A DNA stretch of 64,000 nt from Clostridium sp. DL-VIII (GTDB lineage: Bacteria > Bacillota > Clostridia > Clostridiales > Clostridiaceae): the NCBI RefSeq assembly GCF_000230835.1, contig NZ_CM001240.1:265001-329000 (forward strand). The letters run 5' to 3'. This document shows, piece by piece, positions 1 to 8,841 of this stretch. Numbering within the stretch: position 1 is the stretch's first letter; every line of letters begins with the position of its first letter. The position numbers and the translations under genes are program-made. Under the pieces are notes generated by a model. That model was not told where the DNA came from. It did not search any database and saw only the letters and a program-made list of their open reading frames with translations.

Positions 1-947
<947 letters not shown>

Positions 948-990
948 AATATAAATCAAGTTGTAAATACATTAAGTAGCTATGTGCAAT

Positions 991-1048
991 TTTGAAAGAA
1001 TAAATTTCTTTCAAAGCACTTGACATGTTATATATTACTAAGTATAAT
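991..1048 (+). promoter_or_regulatory. Stem-loop and consensus promoter in the 23S-5S spacer
   Basis: A 10-bp perfect stem (991-1000 with 1006-1015) follows the 23S end and may be a processing stem. It is immediately followed by TTGACA (1020-1025), a 17-bp spacer and TATAAT (1043-1048), a perfect sigma-A consensus. Transcription would start near 1055, just before 5S rRNA. The elements are seen directly; activity is inferred. Confidence 0.6.
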
Positions 1049-1062
1049 ATTTCTTGTGATAA

Positions 1063-1179
1063 TCTGGTGATGATGGCATAGAGGTAACACTCCTTCCCAT
1101 TCCGAACAGGAAAGTTAAGGTCTATAGCGCCGATGGTACTGCATGGGAGACTGTGTGGCAGAGTAGGACGTTGCCAGGT
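1063..1179 (+). rRNA. rrf: 5S ribosomal RNA
   Basis: A 117-nt segment of the standard bacterial 5S type. It has the conserved CCTTCCCATTCCGAACAGGA segment in the middle and closing ends TCTGGTGATG / CGTTGCCAGG that pair as helix I. It lies between 23S rRNA and the tRNA pair. The ends may be off by one or two bases. Confidence 0.95.
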
Positions 1180-1191
1180 AAAATATAAAAG

Positions 1192-1268
1192 GGATCTTTA
1201 GCTCAGTTGGTTAGAGCAACCGGCTCATAACCGGTAGGTCTAGGGTTCGAGTCCCTGAAGGTCCACCA
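1192..1268 (+). tRNA. tRNA with CAU anticodon (Met or Ile2)
   Basis: A 77-nt cloverleaf with encoded CCA. The acceptor pairs GGATCTT with AAGGTCC, the anticodon loop is CTCATAA, and base 73 is A. A CAU anticodon is read as elongator Met, or as Ile (AUA) if C34 becomes lysidine. The GGAYCTTTAGCTC start resembles the Ile2 type of Bacillus, so the identity is left open. Confidence 0.9.
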
Positions 1269-1269
1269 T

Positions 1270-1345
1270 GGGGGTATAGCTCAGTTGGGAGAGCACCTGC
1301 CTTGCACGCAGGGGGTCAAGAGTTCGAATCTCTTTATCTCCACCA
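1270..1345 (+). tRNA. tRNA-Ala (UGC)
   Basis: A 76-nt cloverleaf with encoded CCA, one base after the previous tRNA. The anticodon loop is CTTGCAC (anticodon TGC). Acceptor GGGGGTA pairs with TATCTCC through two G-U pairs. It is probably co-transcribed with 5S rRNA. Confidence 0.95.
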
Positions 1346-1346
1346 T

Positions 1347-1379
1347 TAAAAAGTTATGGAGTAATTCATAACTTTTTTT
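1347..1379 (+). terminator. Rho-independent terminator of the rRNA/tRNA operon
   Basis: A stem of AAGTTATG with CATAACTT, flanked by A and T runs and ending in seven T residues. It lies directly after tRNA-Ala. Confidence 0.85.
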
Positions 1380-1652
1380 GTTATATAATTATTTAAATTA
1401 ACCTGAGAAGTATACATTTACAGTAAATATAGAATGATTTATATAAATTTATGATTAGTCTAATTTTAATAACGATACAAAATTCAAAAACAAATTTATA
1501 CTATTATTGATTCGAATAAAATTTAAACTATAATGAAATTATGAGAATTATTTTAAGGTAATATAAATCTGTTCAAATGTTATAATAATATAGAGAGTGT
1601 ATATAATAATATGATTATATTATTATAGTACTAATTTTATTTTGGGGAATAA
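1380..1652. other. AT-rich intergenic region without a recognisable gene
   Basis: This is the gap between the rRNA operon terminator and the NiaR-like gene. It is extremely AT-rich. I see no coding sequence or clear RNA structure. The niaR-like promoter must lie here, but several -10-like TATAAT strings prevent a firm choice. Confidence 0.4.
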
Positions 1653-1676
1653 TTGCAGTCGGCAAGGGAGGCAAAT

Positions 1677-2198
1677 ATGAATTCTAATGAGAGAAGAGAG
1701 AATATAATAAGGTTATTATTAGAAAATCATGAACCATTAAAAGGAGGTATTATAGCTAAAAAGTATTCTGTAACTAGACAGGTTATAGTAAAAGATATAG
1801 CTATTCTTAGAGCTGAAGGGCAGAATATAATTGCAACTCCAGATGGATATATAATAAATGCAAATCAGCATAAAGTCAGAGCTATTATTGCGGTAACCCA
1901 TACAGAAGAAGAAATGTTTGATGAATTAAGTATAGTTATTAAATATGGAGGAACAGTTGAAGACGTTATAGTAGAGCATCCATTATACGGAGAAATAAAA
2001 GGGATGCTTATGATTAAAAATTACAATGAGTTGAATAAGTTCATTCAAAAATATAATGAGCAAAAGGCAAAATTGCTATCAGCATTAACTAATGGTGTTC
2101 ATATTCATACAATAGCAGCAGAAAGTCAAGAAGATATTGATTTAATCATATTAGAACTTAGAAAACGCAATTTTATTGTATCAGATTTGGAGGATTAA
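1677..2198 (+). CDS. niaR: NiaR-like transcriptional repressor of NAD biosynthesis (HTH plus 3H domain)
   Basis: A 173-aa protein with an N-terminal winged HTH (about residues 5-55) and a C-terminal 3H domain. The 3H domain shows His75 in HTEEE, His101 in EHPLYG, and His142/His144 in GVHIHT. Family members bind nicotinic acid and repress NAD synthesis and niacin uptake genes. I chose the ATG at 1677 because GGGAGG (1666-1671) lies just before it; an upstream TTG at 1653 would place that site inside the gene. Its stop is two bases before the next ATG, so it is translationally linked to the oxidoreductase. No operator could be identified with confidence. Confidence 0.87.
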   Translation: MNSNERRENIIRLLLENHEPLKGGIIAKKYSVTRQVIVKDIAILRAEGQNIIATPDGYIINANQHKVRAIIAVTHTEEEMFDELSIVIKYGGTVEDVIVEHPLYGEIKGMLMIKNYNELNKFIQKYNEQKAKLLSALTNGVHIHTIAAESQEDIDLIILELRKRNFIVSDLED

Positions 2199-2200
2199 TA

Positions 2201-3598
2201 ATGGACTATGATGTGTTAATTTTAGGTGGAGGAATAATTGGATGTGCGATAGCATATGAACTTTCAAAATACAATATAAATATAGCGTTGATTGAAAAGG
2301 ACTATGATATAGCAAATGATATATCCTTTGCTAATACAGCAATTATTTATGATGGATCAGAGACAGATGATAGTACTATAGCTAAATTAGAGTGCGTCGG
2401 AAGAAAATTAATCGAAGAGCATTGTAAAAAGTTTAGTGTTGCATATAGAAAAGTGGGATCATTAAGAATAACATCAAATGATGCTAGATCTGATGTACTT
2501 GATAAAATAAATAAAAGAGCTGTGGAAAGAGGGATAGATTCTGTTCATATAATAGAAGACAGTGCCATCTATGATATAGAACCTAATTTGCAAACTAATA
2601 TAAATAAAGCATTATATTCAGAAAATACTGCGATAATTTCTCCATACAATCTAGCAATTTCTTATGCAGAGGTAGCGGCAGATAATGGTGTAAACTTTAG
2701 ATTAGAGGAAGAAGTTATAGATATAAAATATATATCTAAGGGATTTAAAGTAACTACTAATAAAAATAAGTTTACATGTAAATTTGTAATCAATACAATT
2801 CCGAATGAGTTTTCAAATGGAACGTTTTATGAAGCTCAAAATGAAGCAAAGAATAAGAGAATAAATTATATACTATTAAATGAAAGATTAAAGAATGATA
2901 TAAATACTATTGTTATTGATGATATAGATGAAGATACATTCATAATAAATATGCCTACGACGTCATCAAAAGGAAATTTAATAGCAATTAAGAGTAATAA
3001 GTGTTTAGGATTAGAGGAAGAATTGATGCTATCCAAAAATATATTGAAATACATAGATAAAGAATTGATAACTAATATATTTACAGAAATATATAGTGGG
3101 AATAATATTCTTATAGATAATAGTAATGTAGAAATGGGGTATATGAGAATTTCAGGAAATCACTATGCTCAAATAACAATTGCACCAGCTATCGCTAAAG
3201 ACATAGAGGAGAAACTTAAAGTAAATATGAATATAACTAAAAAGAGAGATTTTATTGATAAGAAAAGAGATGTATATATATTTAGAAATATGTCTAAGGA
3301 GCAGAGAAATAAGATAATTTCAGTAGATAGCCGCTATGGAAATATAGTCTGTAATTGCAATAATATATCAGAAGGTGAGATTGTCGACGCCATAAGAAGA
3401 CCTTTAGGAGCAAGAACTGTTGAAGGAGTAAAAAGGCGTACTGGAATAGGAGTAGGGAGCTGTAACGGTTCGTATTGTAATATGAGAATTATAAAAATTT
3501 TAGCCAGAGAAATGGATAAAAGTATTTTGAGTATAGTAGATGATTCTATGGATTCCAATATCTTAGTAGGAAGAATTAAGGAATTCAATGAAATTTGA
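2201..3598 (+). CDS. FAD-dependent oxidoreductase, GlpA-like with C-terminal BFD-type [2Fe-2S] domain
   Basis: A 465-aa protein. The N-terminus has the Rossmann dinucleotide motif LGGGIIG (residues 8-14), then a DAO-fold FAD domain like anaerobic glycerol-3-phosphate dehydrogenase subunit A. The C-terminus holds a BFD-like [2Fe-2S] site C384-x-C386-x34-C421-x4-C426. Family members oxidise glycerol 3-phosphate or a related hydroxy or amino acid and pass electrons to an NAD(P)H-linked partner. The usual central GlpB-like FAD/NAD partner is absent here; only a half-length DUF1667 protein follows. The tight link to NiaR raises a possible role in NAD or redox metabolism, which is inference. The substrate is unknown. 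Confidence 0.8.
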   Translation: MDYDVLILGGGIIGCAIAYELSKYNINIALIEKDYDIANDISFANTAIIYDGSETDDSTIAKLECVGRKLIEEHCKKFSVAYRKVGSLRITSNDARSDVLDKINKRAVERGIDSVHIIEDSAIYDIEPNLQTNINKALYSENTAIISPYNLAISYAEVAADNGVNFRLEEEVIDIKYISKGFKVTTNKNKFTCKFVINTIPNEFSNGTFYEAQNEAKNKRINYILLNERLKNDINTIVIDDIDEDTFIINMPTTSSKGNLIAIKSNKCLGLEEELMLSKNILKYIDKELITNIFTEIYSGNNILIDNSNVEMGYMRISGNHYAQITIAPAIAKDIEEKLKVNMNITKKRDFIDKKRDVYIFRNMSKEQRNKIISVDSRYGNIVCNCNNISEGEIVDAIRRPLGARTVEGVKRRTGIGVGSCNGSYCNMRIIKILAREMDKSILSIVDDSMDSNILVGRIKEFNEI

Positions 3599-3614
3599 GT
3601 AAGGGGGATTAAGA

Positions 3615-3845
3615 ATGGGAAATAAGGATGTATTTACTAGTGTAGTTAGAATAAAAGGTAATCAAAATTATAAGGTTGTATCAGTAAAGAGTAATAAGCC
3701 AATAGAGAAAGGCTTATGGAGGGAATTTTCTAAAGTTCTTAGCAGGATTTATGCAAGTACACCTATTAACATTGGAGACATTATATGCAAAAATATTATG
3801 AATACTGGTGTAGATATTGTTTGCACTAAAAAGATTTCGTCTTAA
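3615..3845 (+). CDS. DUF1667 family protein, C-terminal half only
   Basis: A 76-aa protein matching the C-terminal part of DUF1667, with the sequence KPIEKGLW...PINIGDIICKNIMNTGVDIV. DUF1667 proteins are normally about 120 aa and begin with a cysteine-rich CxxC segment that may carry a metal cluster. That segment is missing here. A good ribosome site (AAGGGGG, 3600-3606) precedes the ATG, so this may be a natural short form rather than a decayed gene. It lies 16 bp after the GlpA-like gene and probably belongs to the same operon. Confidence 0.7.
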   Translation: MGNKDVFTSVVRIKGNQNYKVVSVKSNKPIEKGLWREFSKVLSRIYASTPINIGDIICKNIMNTGVDIVCTKKISS

Positions 3846-3923
3846 ATTTAGTATATAGGTACAATGATGCATGTTAGTTTTATAATTAAAATAAAACTAA
3901 CAAAAGAAAATATAATAAAATAG

Positions 3924-3952
3924 TTGACATAAATATAAATCCTTGTTATAAT
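3924..3952 (+). promoter_or_regulatory. Consensus promoter of the first tRNA-Ser pair
   Basis: TTGACA (3924-3929), a 17-bp spacer and TATAAT (3947-3952), 20 bp upstream of the first tRNA-Ser. This is a perfect match to the vegetative promoter consensus. Confidence 0.85.
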
Positions 3953-3971
3953 CATATTTGTCGTGAGACGT

Positions 3972-4062
3972 GGAAAGATGGTCGAGTTGGTTTAAGGCAC
4001 CGGTCTTGAAAACCGGCGTGCGTGTAAGCGTACCTAGGGTTCGAATCCCTATCTTTCCGCCA
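3972..4062 (+). tRNA. tRNA-Ser (UGA), copy 1
   Basis: A 91-nt class II tRNA with a long variable arm and encoded CCA. The anticodon loop is CTTGAAA (anticodon TGA). Acceptor GGAAAGA pairs with TCTTTCC, and the discriminator is G, as expected for serine. Confidence 0.96.
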
Positions 4063-4099
4063 TTTTTTTTTCTAAAAAATAAAAAATTAGAAGGCATGT

Positions 4100-4190
4100 G
4101 GAGGATTACTCAAGTGGCTGAAGAGGCGCCCCTGCTAAGGGCGTAGGTCGGGTAACTGGCGCCCGGGTTCAAATCCCGGATCCTCCGCCA
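4100..4190 (+). tRNA. tRNA-Ser (GCU), copy 1
   Basis: A 91-nt class II tRNA with encoded CCA. The anticodon loop is CTGCTAA (anticodon GCT). Acceptor GGAGGAT pairs with ATCCTCC, discriminator G, with a long variable arm. It is co-transcribed with the preceding tRNA-Ser. Confidence 0.96.
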
Positions 4191-4221
4191 AAAACATCTA
4201 ACGTTGGTTAGGTGTTTTTTT
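4191..4221 (+). terminator. Terminator of tRNA-Ser unit 1
   Basis: AAAACATCTAAC pairs with GTTAGGTGTTTT (one G-T), followed by a T run. Confidence 0.85.
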
Positions 4222-4358
4222 ATTTTTGAAAGTAGTAGAAACACACAATATGTTAAGCAGATTTTCCTGCATATAAAAAAATTGATTTTCTAATAATTTA
4301 TAAAGGTATTAAAAAAATTAAGATTGTGAATCTTGCTAAAATTATTCGAATAAAAATA

Positions 4359-4387
4359 TTGACAGGTATAGTCTTGCTTGGTATAAT
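4359..4387 (+). promoter_or_regulatory. Consensus promoter of the second tRNA-Ser pair
   Basis: TTGACA (4359-4364), a 17-bp spacer and TATAAT (4382-4387), again perfect consensus and at a similar distance from the tRNA as in unit 1. Confidence 0.85.
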
Positions 4388-4403
4388 AAGTTTTGTGAGT
4401 TAC

Positions 4404-4494
4404 GGAAAGATGGTCGAGTTGGTTTAAGGCACCGGTCTTGAAAACCGGCGTGCGTGTAAGCGTACCTAGGGTTCGAATCCCTATCTTTCCGCCA
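4404..4494 (+). tRNA. tRNA-Ser (UGA), copy 2
   Basis: It has the same 91-nt structure as the copy at 3972-4062, with anticodon TGA and encoded CCA. I see no difference in the tRNA body. Confidence 0.96.
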
Positions 4495-4529
4495 CATTAT
4501 TTTTAAAGTAAAAATAATAGAGGGCACGT

Positions 4530-4620
4530 GGAGGATTACTCAAGTGGCTGAAGAGGCGCCCCTGCTAAGGGCGTAGGTCGGGTAACTGGCGCCCGGGTTC
4601 AAATCCCGGATCCTCCGCCA
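4530..4620 (+). tRNA. tRNA-Ser (GCU), copy 2
   Basis: It has the same 91-nt structure as the copy at 4100-4190, with anticodon GCT and encoded CCA. Confidence 0.96.
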
Positions 4621-4652
4621 AAACATCTAACATTATGTTAGATGTTTTTTTT
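4621..4652 (+). terminator. Terminator of tRNA-Ser unit 2
   Basis: AAACATCTAACA pairs with TGTTAGATGTTT across a three-base loop and is followed by T residues. Confidence 0.87.
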
Positions 4653-4778
4653 GTTGTTCAAAAAATTATAATACAAACATTTAATAAATATAATTAAAAA
4701 TTGACGCAATAAATTTAAATTTTAGAATTAAAATATTATAATAAAATTAGTACACCAATTTGCTAAAGAAGGTGAATC

Positions 4779-5270
4779 ATGCTTAAAGGTTATAATATAT
4801 ATTTGAGAACGTTACAAAAGAGAGATATTTTGATATTATATAGATTATTTAATGATGAAAATGTTAAATTATATAATACGATACCTAATGATATACAAAG
4901 TGGCAATAAAAGTTTAAGGAAGGCGCTAAGTATAATTAATGAAAAGAATGTTTTAGTTGGATTTATAACATATAAGGAGAGTAATGATTGCAAAGGAATA
5001 TATTCTATTGGAATAACCATTGGAAGCATGTATTGGGGAAAGAAATATGGTCAGGATTCTATAAGGACGCTTATACGATATTTGTTTGGGAAATTAGATG
5101 CTATAAGAGTTGAGTTAGAAGTTATAAAGTATAATTTAAGAGCAGTAAATTGCTATAAGAAATGCGGATTTGTAGAAGAAGGAATAAAGAGAAATAAAGT
5201 TTATATAAATGGTAGATATGTTGATACTATAATTATGGGAATAGGTAAAAAAGAATTAGCAGATATTTAA
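4779..5270 (+). CDS. GNAT family N-acetyltransferase (RimJ/RimL-like)
   Basis: A 163-aa protein with the RimJ/RimL-type acetyltransferase fold. It begins with YLRTLQKRD, has the acetyl-CoA region WGKKYGQDSIRTLIRYLF (about residues 88-105), and ends with the NLRAVNCYKKCGFVEEG signature typical of this family. Members transfer acetyl from acetyl-CoA to amines, protein N-termini or small molecules; the substrate here is unknown. AAGGTGAATC precedes the ATG. It lies 19 bp upstream of addB and may share its transcript. Confidence 0.82.
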   Translation: MLKGYNIYLRTLQKRDILILYRLFNDENVKLYNTIPNDIQSGNKSLRKALSIINEKNVLVGFITYKESNDCKGIYSIGITIGSMYWGKKYGQDSIRTLIRYLFGKLDAIRVELEVIKYNLRAVNCYKKCGFVEEGIKRNKVYINGRYVDTIIMGIGKKELADI

Positions 5271-5289
5271 AAGGTGAGGTATAGCACAT

Positions 5290-8200
5290 ATGAGTATAAG
5301 ATTTATTTATGGAAGAGCAGGGACAGGAAAAAGTCAATTTTGTATTAATGATATAAAAGTTAAAATAGGTGAGGGAATAGGAGAAAACAAATTAATTTTA
5401 TTAGTTCCAGAGCAATATACATTCACTACAGAAAATAAAATGTTAAAAGCTATTGGAGAACGTGCTTTTTTAAGAACCGAAGTATTAAGTTTTAAAAAAA
5501 TGGCACATGAAATTTTTGAAGAATACGGTGGACGTGTCAAAGAAATAATAAAAGAGTCTGGACGAAACATGTTAATTCATAGAGTGCTAAATGAAACGAT
5601 AGATTCTTTAGATTATTTTAAAAAAATATCAGGAGAGCAAGGATTCAATAAAGTAATTTCTGAAGTAATTTCTGAATTTAAGAAATACAATGTTAATATT
5701 GATAGTCTGCAAGCATTAGATGGAAAAATAAATGATTATGAATTAGTGCAAAAAATCAAGGAATTAGCAGTAGTCTATGAAGCATTTAATTTAAAGATGC
5801 ATGAAAATTATATTGATGGAGATGATGAATTAACATTACTAGAAAAAAAGTTATCGGAATCTGACGCATATGTAGATTCAGAAGTATGGATAGATGAATT
5901 TAATAGTTTTACACCTCAACAATTAGAAATTATAAGATTGTTAGCCAAGAGATGCAAGAGAGTAAATATAACTCTTTGTATGGATAGTAGTAAATCTATA
6001 GATGATAAATACGAAGATATAACTGATGTATTTAATATAGTAAAAAACACAGAAAATAAGATATTGAAGATAATAGAGGATAATAACATAGCTTATGATA
6101 GACCTATTTATTTAAATAATACTATACCATATAGATTTAAAAGTAATGCGGAGCTTAGACACATTGAAAAATATTTCTTTACTTATCCATTTACAGAATA
6201 TAGAGATAAGTGTAATAATGTAGCGCTATATAAAGCAAATAATATTTACGATGAAATTGAGCGGGTAGCGAGAAGTATTATTGAACTTGTAAGGGATAAA
6301 GGATATAGATATAAAGATATATCTGTTGTTTGTAGAAATATAGATGATTATCAAAAAATAATATCAGTAATATTTAAAGATTATGATATACCGTATTTCT
6401 TAGATAAAAAGATTCAGTTGTTAAGTAATCCATTAATAGTACTTATAAGTTCAGCTTTTGAAATTTTATTTAAAAATTGGTCTTATGAGAGTGTATTTAA
6501 ATATTTGAAAAGTGGATTAACTGGTATAGATAACTCATATATAGATATTTTAGAAAACTTCGTGCTTGAACATGGAGTAAAAGGATATAAGTGGACTGTA
6601 GAAGAGATAATTAATGAAAAATGGTTTAATAATAATGAAGAATTAACGGATGAGAAAATATTAATATCTGAAATTATGGAGGAAATAAGAATTCCCTTAA
6701 TAACTTTTCATAACAAAATAGACGGAAAGCATAATGTTAGGGATATATGTACGGCGATTTATGAGTTTTTAGTTGACTTAAAAGCTTTTGAGAGAATAAA
6801 TGAATGGATAGAAGCTTTTGAGGAAATTGGTTTAGAAGATAAAGTTAAGGAATATAGTCAAGTTGAAGGTATAGTTATAGAGATTTTAGATCAGGCAGTA
6901 GATGTAATTGGAGATGAAAAATTAGATAGCTTTGAATTTTTTAAAATATTAAATTCAGGGTTCTCAAATGAGGAAATTGGAGTTATACCAGTTGCTTTAG
7001 ATCAGGTGAATATTGGAGATATAGCAAGAATTAAAGGTAGAGATGTTAAGGTTCTTTATATAGTAGGAATAAATGATGGTGTACTGCCAGCATCTAAAAA
7101 GGAAGAAGGAATACTATCAGATAGAGATAGGGGAATATTAAGCGAAATAGGTGTAAGTTTATCATCAACAACCAGGAGCAAGGTATTTGAGGAGCAATAT
7201 TTACTATATATAGCATTAACAATAAGTAGTGAATATTTATTATTATCGTATCCTATGTCTGATTTTGAAGGTAAATCATTAAGACCATCTATAGTGATAC
7301 CTAGAATCAAAAAAATATTGCCTGGATTAGTAGAAGAAAGTGATATTTATGATTTAGGTAATGAAAAAGATAAGTTTAATAAAATTAATACTCCAATTCC
7401 AACATTTAATGAACTTATACTTGCGATGAGAAAGGATTTTGATAAAGAAGATGTAGAAGAATATTGGCCAGACGTATATAGTTGGTTTAGTGAGAAGGAA
7501 GAGTTTAAGGAAAAAGTTAAGAGCATCTTTAAAGGTCTTGAATATTCTAATGTAGGTGATAAGATTGCTCGAAGTAAGCTTAAAAAGCTTTATCAAAATG
7601 ACATGGGAAAGTTAGTATTTAGTGTTTCAAGATTGGAAAAGTATGCTGAATGTCCATTTTCATATTTTGTTCAATATGGACTTAAAGCTAAAAACAGAAA
7701 AGTATACGAATTTACACCACCAGATTTAGGGTCATTTGTACATGAAATGTTAGATTCATTTACGAATAAAATTAGAGAAGAGGGTATTCTGTGGTCTGAA
7801 TTAAACAATGAGAAGTGCAAAGATATAGTGTCTAGTCTTATTGATAAAAAATTAATTTCTGACGATAACTCCATATTAAATAGTTCAAAAAAGTTTAGAT
7901 ATTTAGCTCAAAGGTTTAAAAGGGTAATCTCTAAATCTGTCTCAGTTATTGCAAATCAAATAGGAAAAGGTGAATTTGAAGTATTCAAAACAGAATTTAA
8001 TTTTGGAGACTATAGATCAGGGGAAGCCATAACATTAGAATTAAGCTCAAAAGAAAAAGTATATCTTCAAGGAAGAATAGATAGAATAGATACATTGGAT
8101 TTAGATGGAGAAACTTATATTAGAGTTGTAGATTATAAGACTGGTTCTAATAAACTTGATTTAAATGAACTTTATAATGGATTACAAATGCAACTATTAG

Positions 8201-8757
8201 TTTATTTAGATGCTCTTATTAAAAATTCTAAATATATATTAAAGAAGCAAGTGAAGCCTGGTGCTATATTATATTTTAAAATAGATGACCCTATAATAAA
8301 GGGAAATAAAGAAATGACAACAGAACAGGTACAAGAAGAGGTTCTAAGTGCTTTGAAAATGAGAGGATTAGTTTTAAAGGATGCTAGGGTTGTTAGAGCG
8401 ATGGATAAGGATATTGATGGATATTCATTAATTATACCAGCTGCATTTAAAAATGATGGAGATTTTAAATCTAATAGTGACGTAGTTACAGAAGAAGAAT
8501 TTATATTACTTAGAGAGTACGTTAATAAAAAAATGATAGATTTATGTGAAGAGATGCTGAGTGGAGAAATTAAAATACAACCAATTAAAAATGCCAATAG
8601 AACATATTGTGAATATTGTGATTTTTCGTCAATATGCCAGTTTGATACGACAATAAAGGATAATAAATATAAGATAGTTTCAAAGAAATCTTCAAATGAA
8701 ATTTGGAACAATATAAAAAGTTCTATAAGTTGTTTACGGGAAGAAAATGATTCGTGA
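5290..8757 (+). CDS. addB: ATP-dependent nuclease/helicase subunit B (AddB)
   Basis: An 1155-aa protein, the usual AddB length. The N-terminus has Walker A GRAGTGKS (residues 8-15). The C-terminus has a RecB-type nuclease domain with VVDYKTG (D948, K950). It also has four cysteines expected to hold a 4Fe-4S cluster: C788 in AECPFSYF, and C1107, C1110 and C1116 in [10 protein letters not shown]. With AddA it resects double-strand breaks to Chi-type sites and loads RecA. The gene directly precedes addA, the standard Firmicute order. Confidence 0.96.
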   Translation: MSIRFIYGRAGTGKSQFCINDIKVKIGEGIGENKLILLVPEQYTFTTENKMLKAIGERAFLRTEVLSFKKMAHEIFEEYGGRVKEIIKESGRNMLIHRVLNETIDSLDYFKKISGEQGFNKVISEVISEFKKYNVNIDSLQALDGKINDYELVQKIKELAVVYEAFNLKMHENYIDGDDELTLLEKKLSESDAYVDSEVWIDEFNSFTPQQLEIIRLLAKRCKRVNITLCMDSSKSIDDKYEDITDVFNIVKNTENKILKIIEDNNIAYDRPIYLNNTIPYRFKSNAELRHIEKYFFTYPFTEYRDKCNNVALYKANNIYDEIERVARSIIELVRDKGYRYKDISVVCRNIDDYQKIISVIFKDYDIPYFLDKKIQLLSNPLIVLISSAFEILFKNWSYESVFKYLKSGLTGIDNSYIDILENFVLEHGVKGYKWTVEEIINEKWFNNNEELTDEKILISEIMEEIRIPLITFHNKIDGKHNVRDICTAIYEFLVDLKAFERINEWIEAFEEIGLEDKVKEYSQVEGIVIEILDQAVDVIGDEKLDSFEFFKILNSGFSNEEIGVIPVALDQVNIGDIARIKGRDVKVLYIVGINDGVLPASKKEEGILSDRDRGILSEIGVSLSSTTRSKVFEEQYLLYIALTISSEYLLLSYPMSDFEGKSLRPSIVIPRIKKILPGLVEESDIYDLGNEKDKFNKINTPIPTFNELILAMRKDFDKEDVEEYWPDVYSWFSEKEEFKEKVKSIFKGLEYSNVGDKIARSKLKKLYQNDMGKLVFSVSRLEKYAECPFSYFVQYGLKAKNRKVYEFTPPDLGSFVHEMLDSFTNKIREEGILWSELNNEKCKDIVSSLIDKKLISDDNSILNSSKKFRYLAQRFKRVISKSVSVIANQIGKGEFEVFKTEFNFGDYRSGEAITLELSSKEKVYLQGRIDRIDTLDLDGETYIRVVDYKTGSNKLDLNELYNGLQMQLLVYLDALIKNSKYILKKQVKPGAILYFKIDDPIIKGNKEMTTEQVQEEVLSALKMRGLVLKDARVVRAMDKDIDGYSLIIPAAFKNDGDFKSNSDVVTEEEFILLREYVNKKMIDLCEEMLSGEIKIQPIKNANRTYCEYCDFSSICQFDTTIKDNKYKIVSKKSSNEIWNNIKSSISCLREENDS

Positions 8758-8841
8758 GAATGTTTTATTAAAATAGCTTATAGTCTATAAATACTAAATT
8801 ATAATTTGAACAGCTTTAGATAGTGATAGGAGAGATAATAT

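Larger units (their letters stand above)
3924..4652 (+). repeat. Tandem duplication of a promoter-tRNA-Ser(UGA)-tRNA-Ser(GCU)-terminator unit
   Basis: Two units about 430 bp apart each contain a consensus promoter, tRNA-Ser(UGA), tRNA-Ser(GCU) and a hairpin terminator. The tRNA bodies look identical between copies. The spacers, promoter flanks and terminator loops have diverged. This suggests an old duplication with the tRNA genes kept alike by selection or gene conversion. Confidence 0.9.

Noticed and set aside
1653..1676. Longer NiaR start at TTG 1653
   Set aside because: It would place the clear ribosome site inside the gene; ATG 1677 is better.
3897..4527. Two similar minus-strand frames reading KDRDSNPR-like sequence
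   Set aside because: They are antisense reads through the two tRNA-Ser(UGA) copies; such false proteins are common in tRNA regions.
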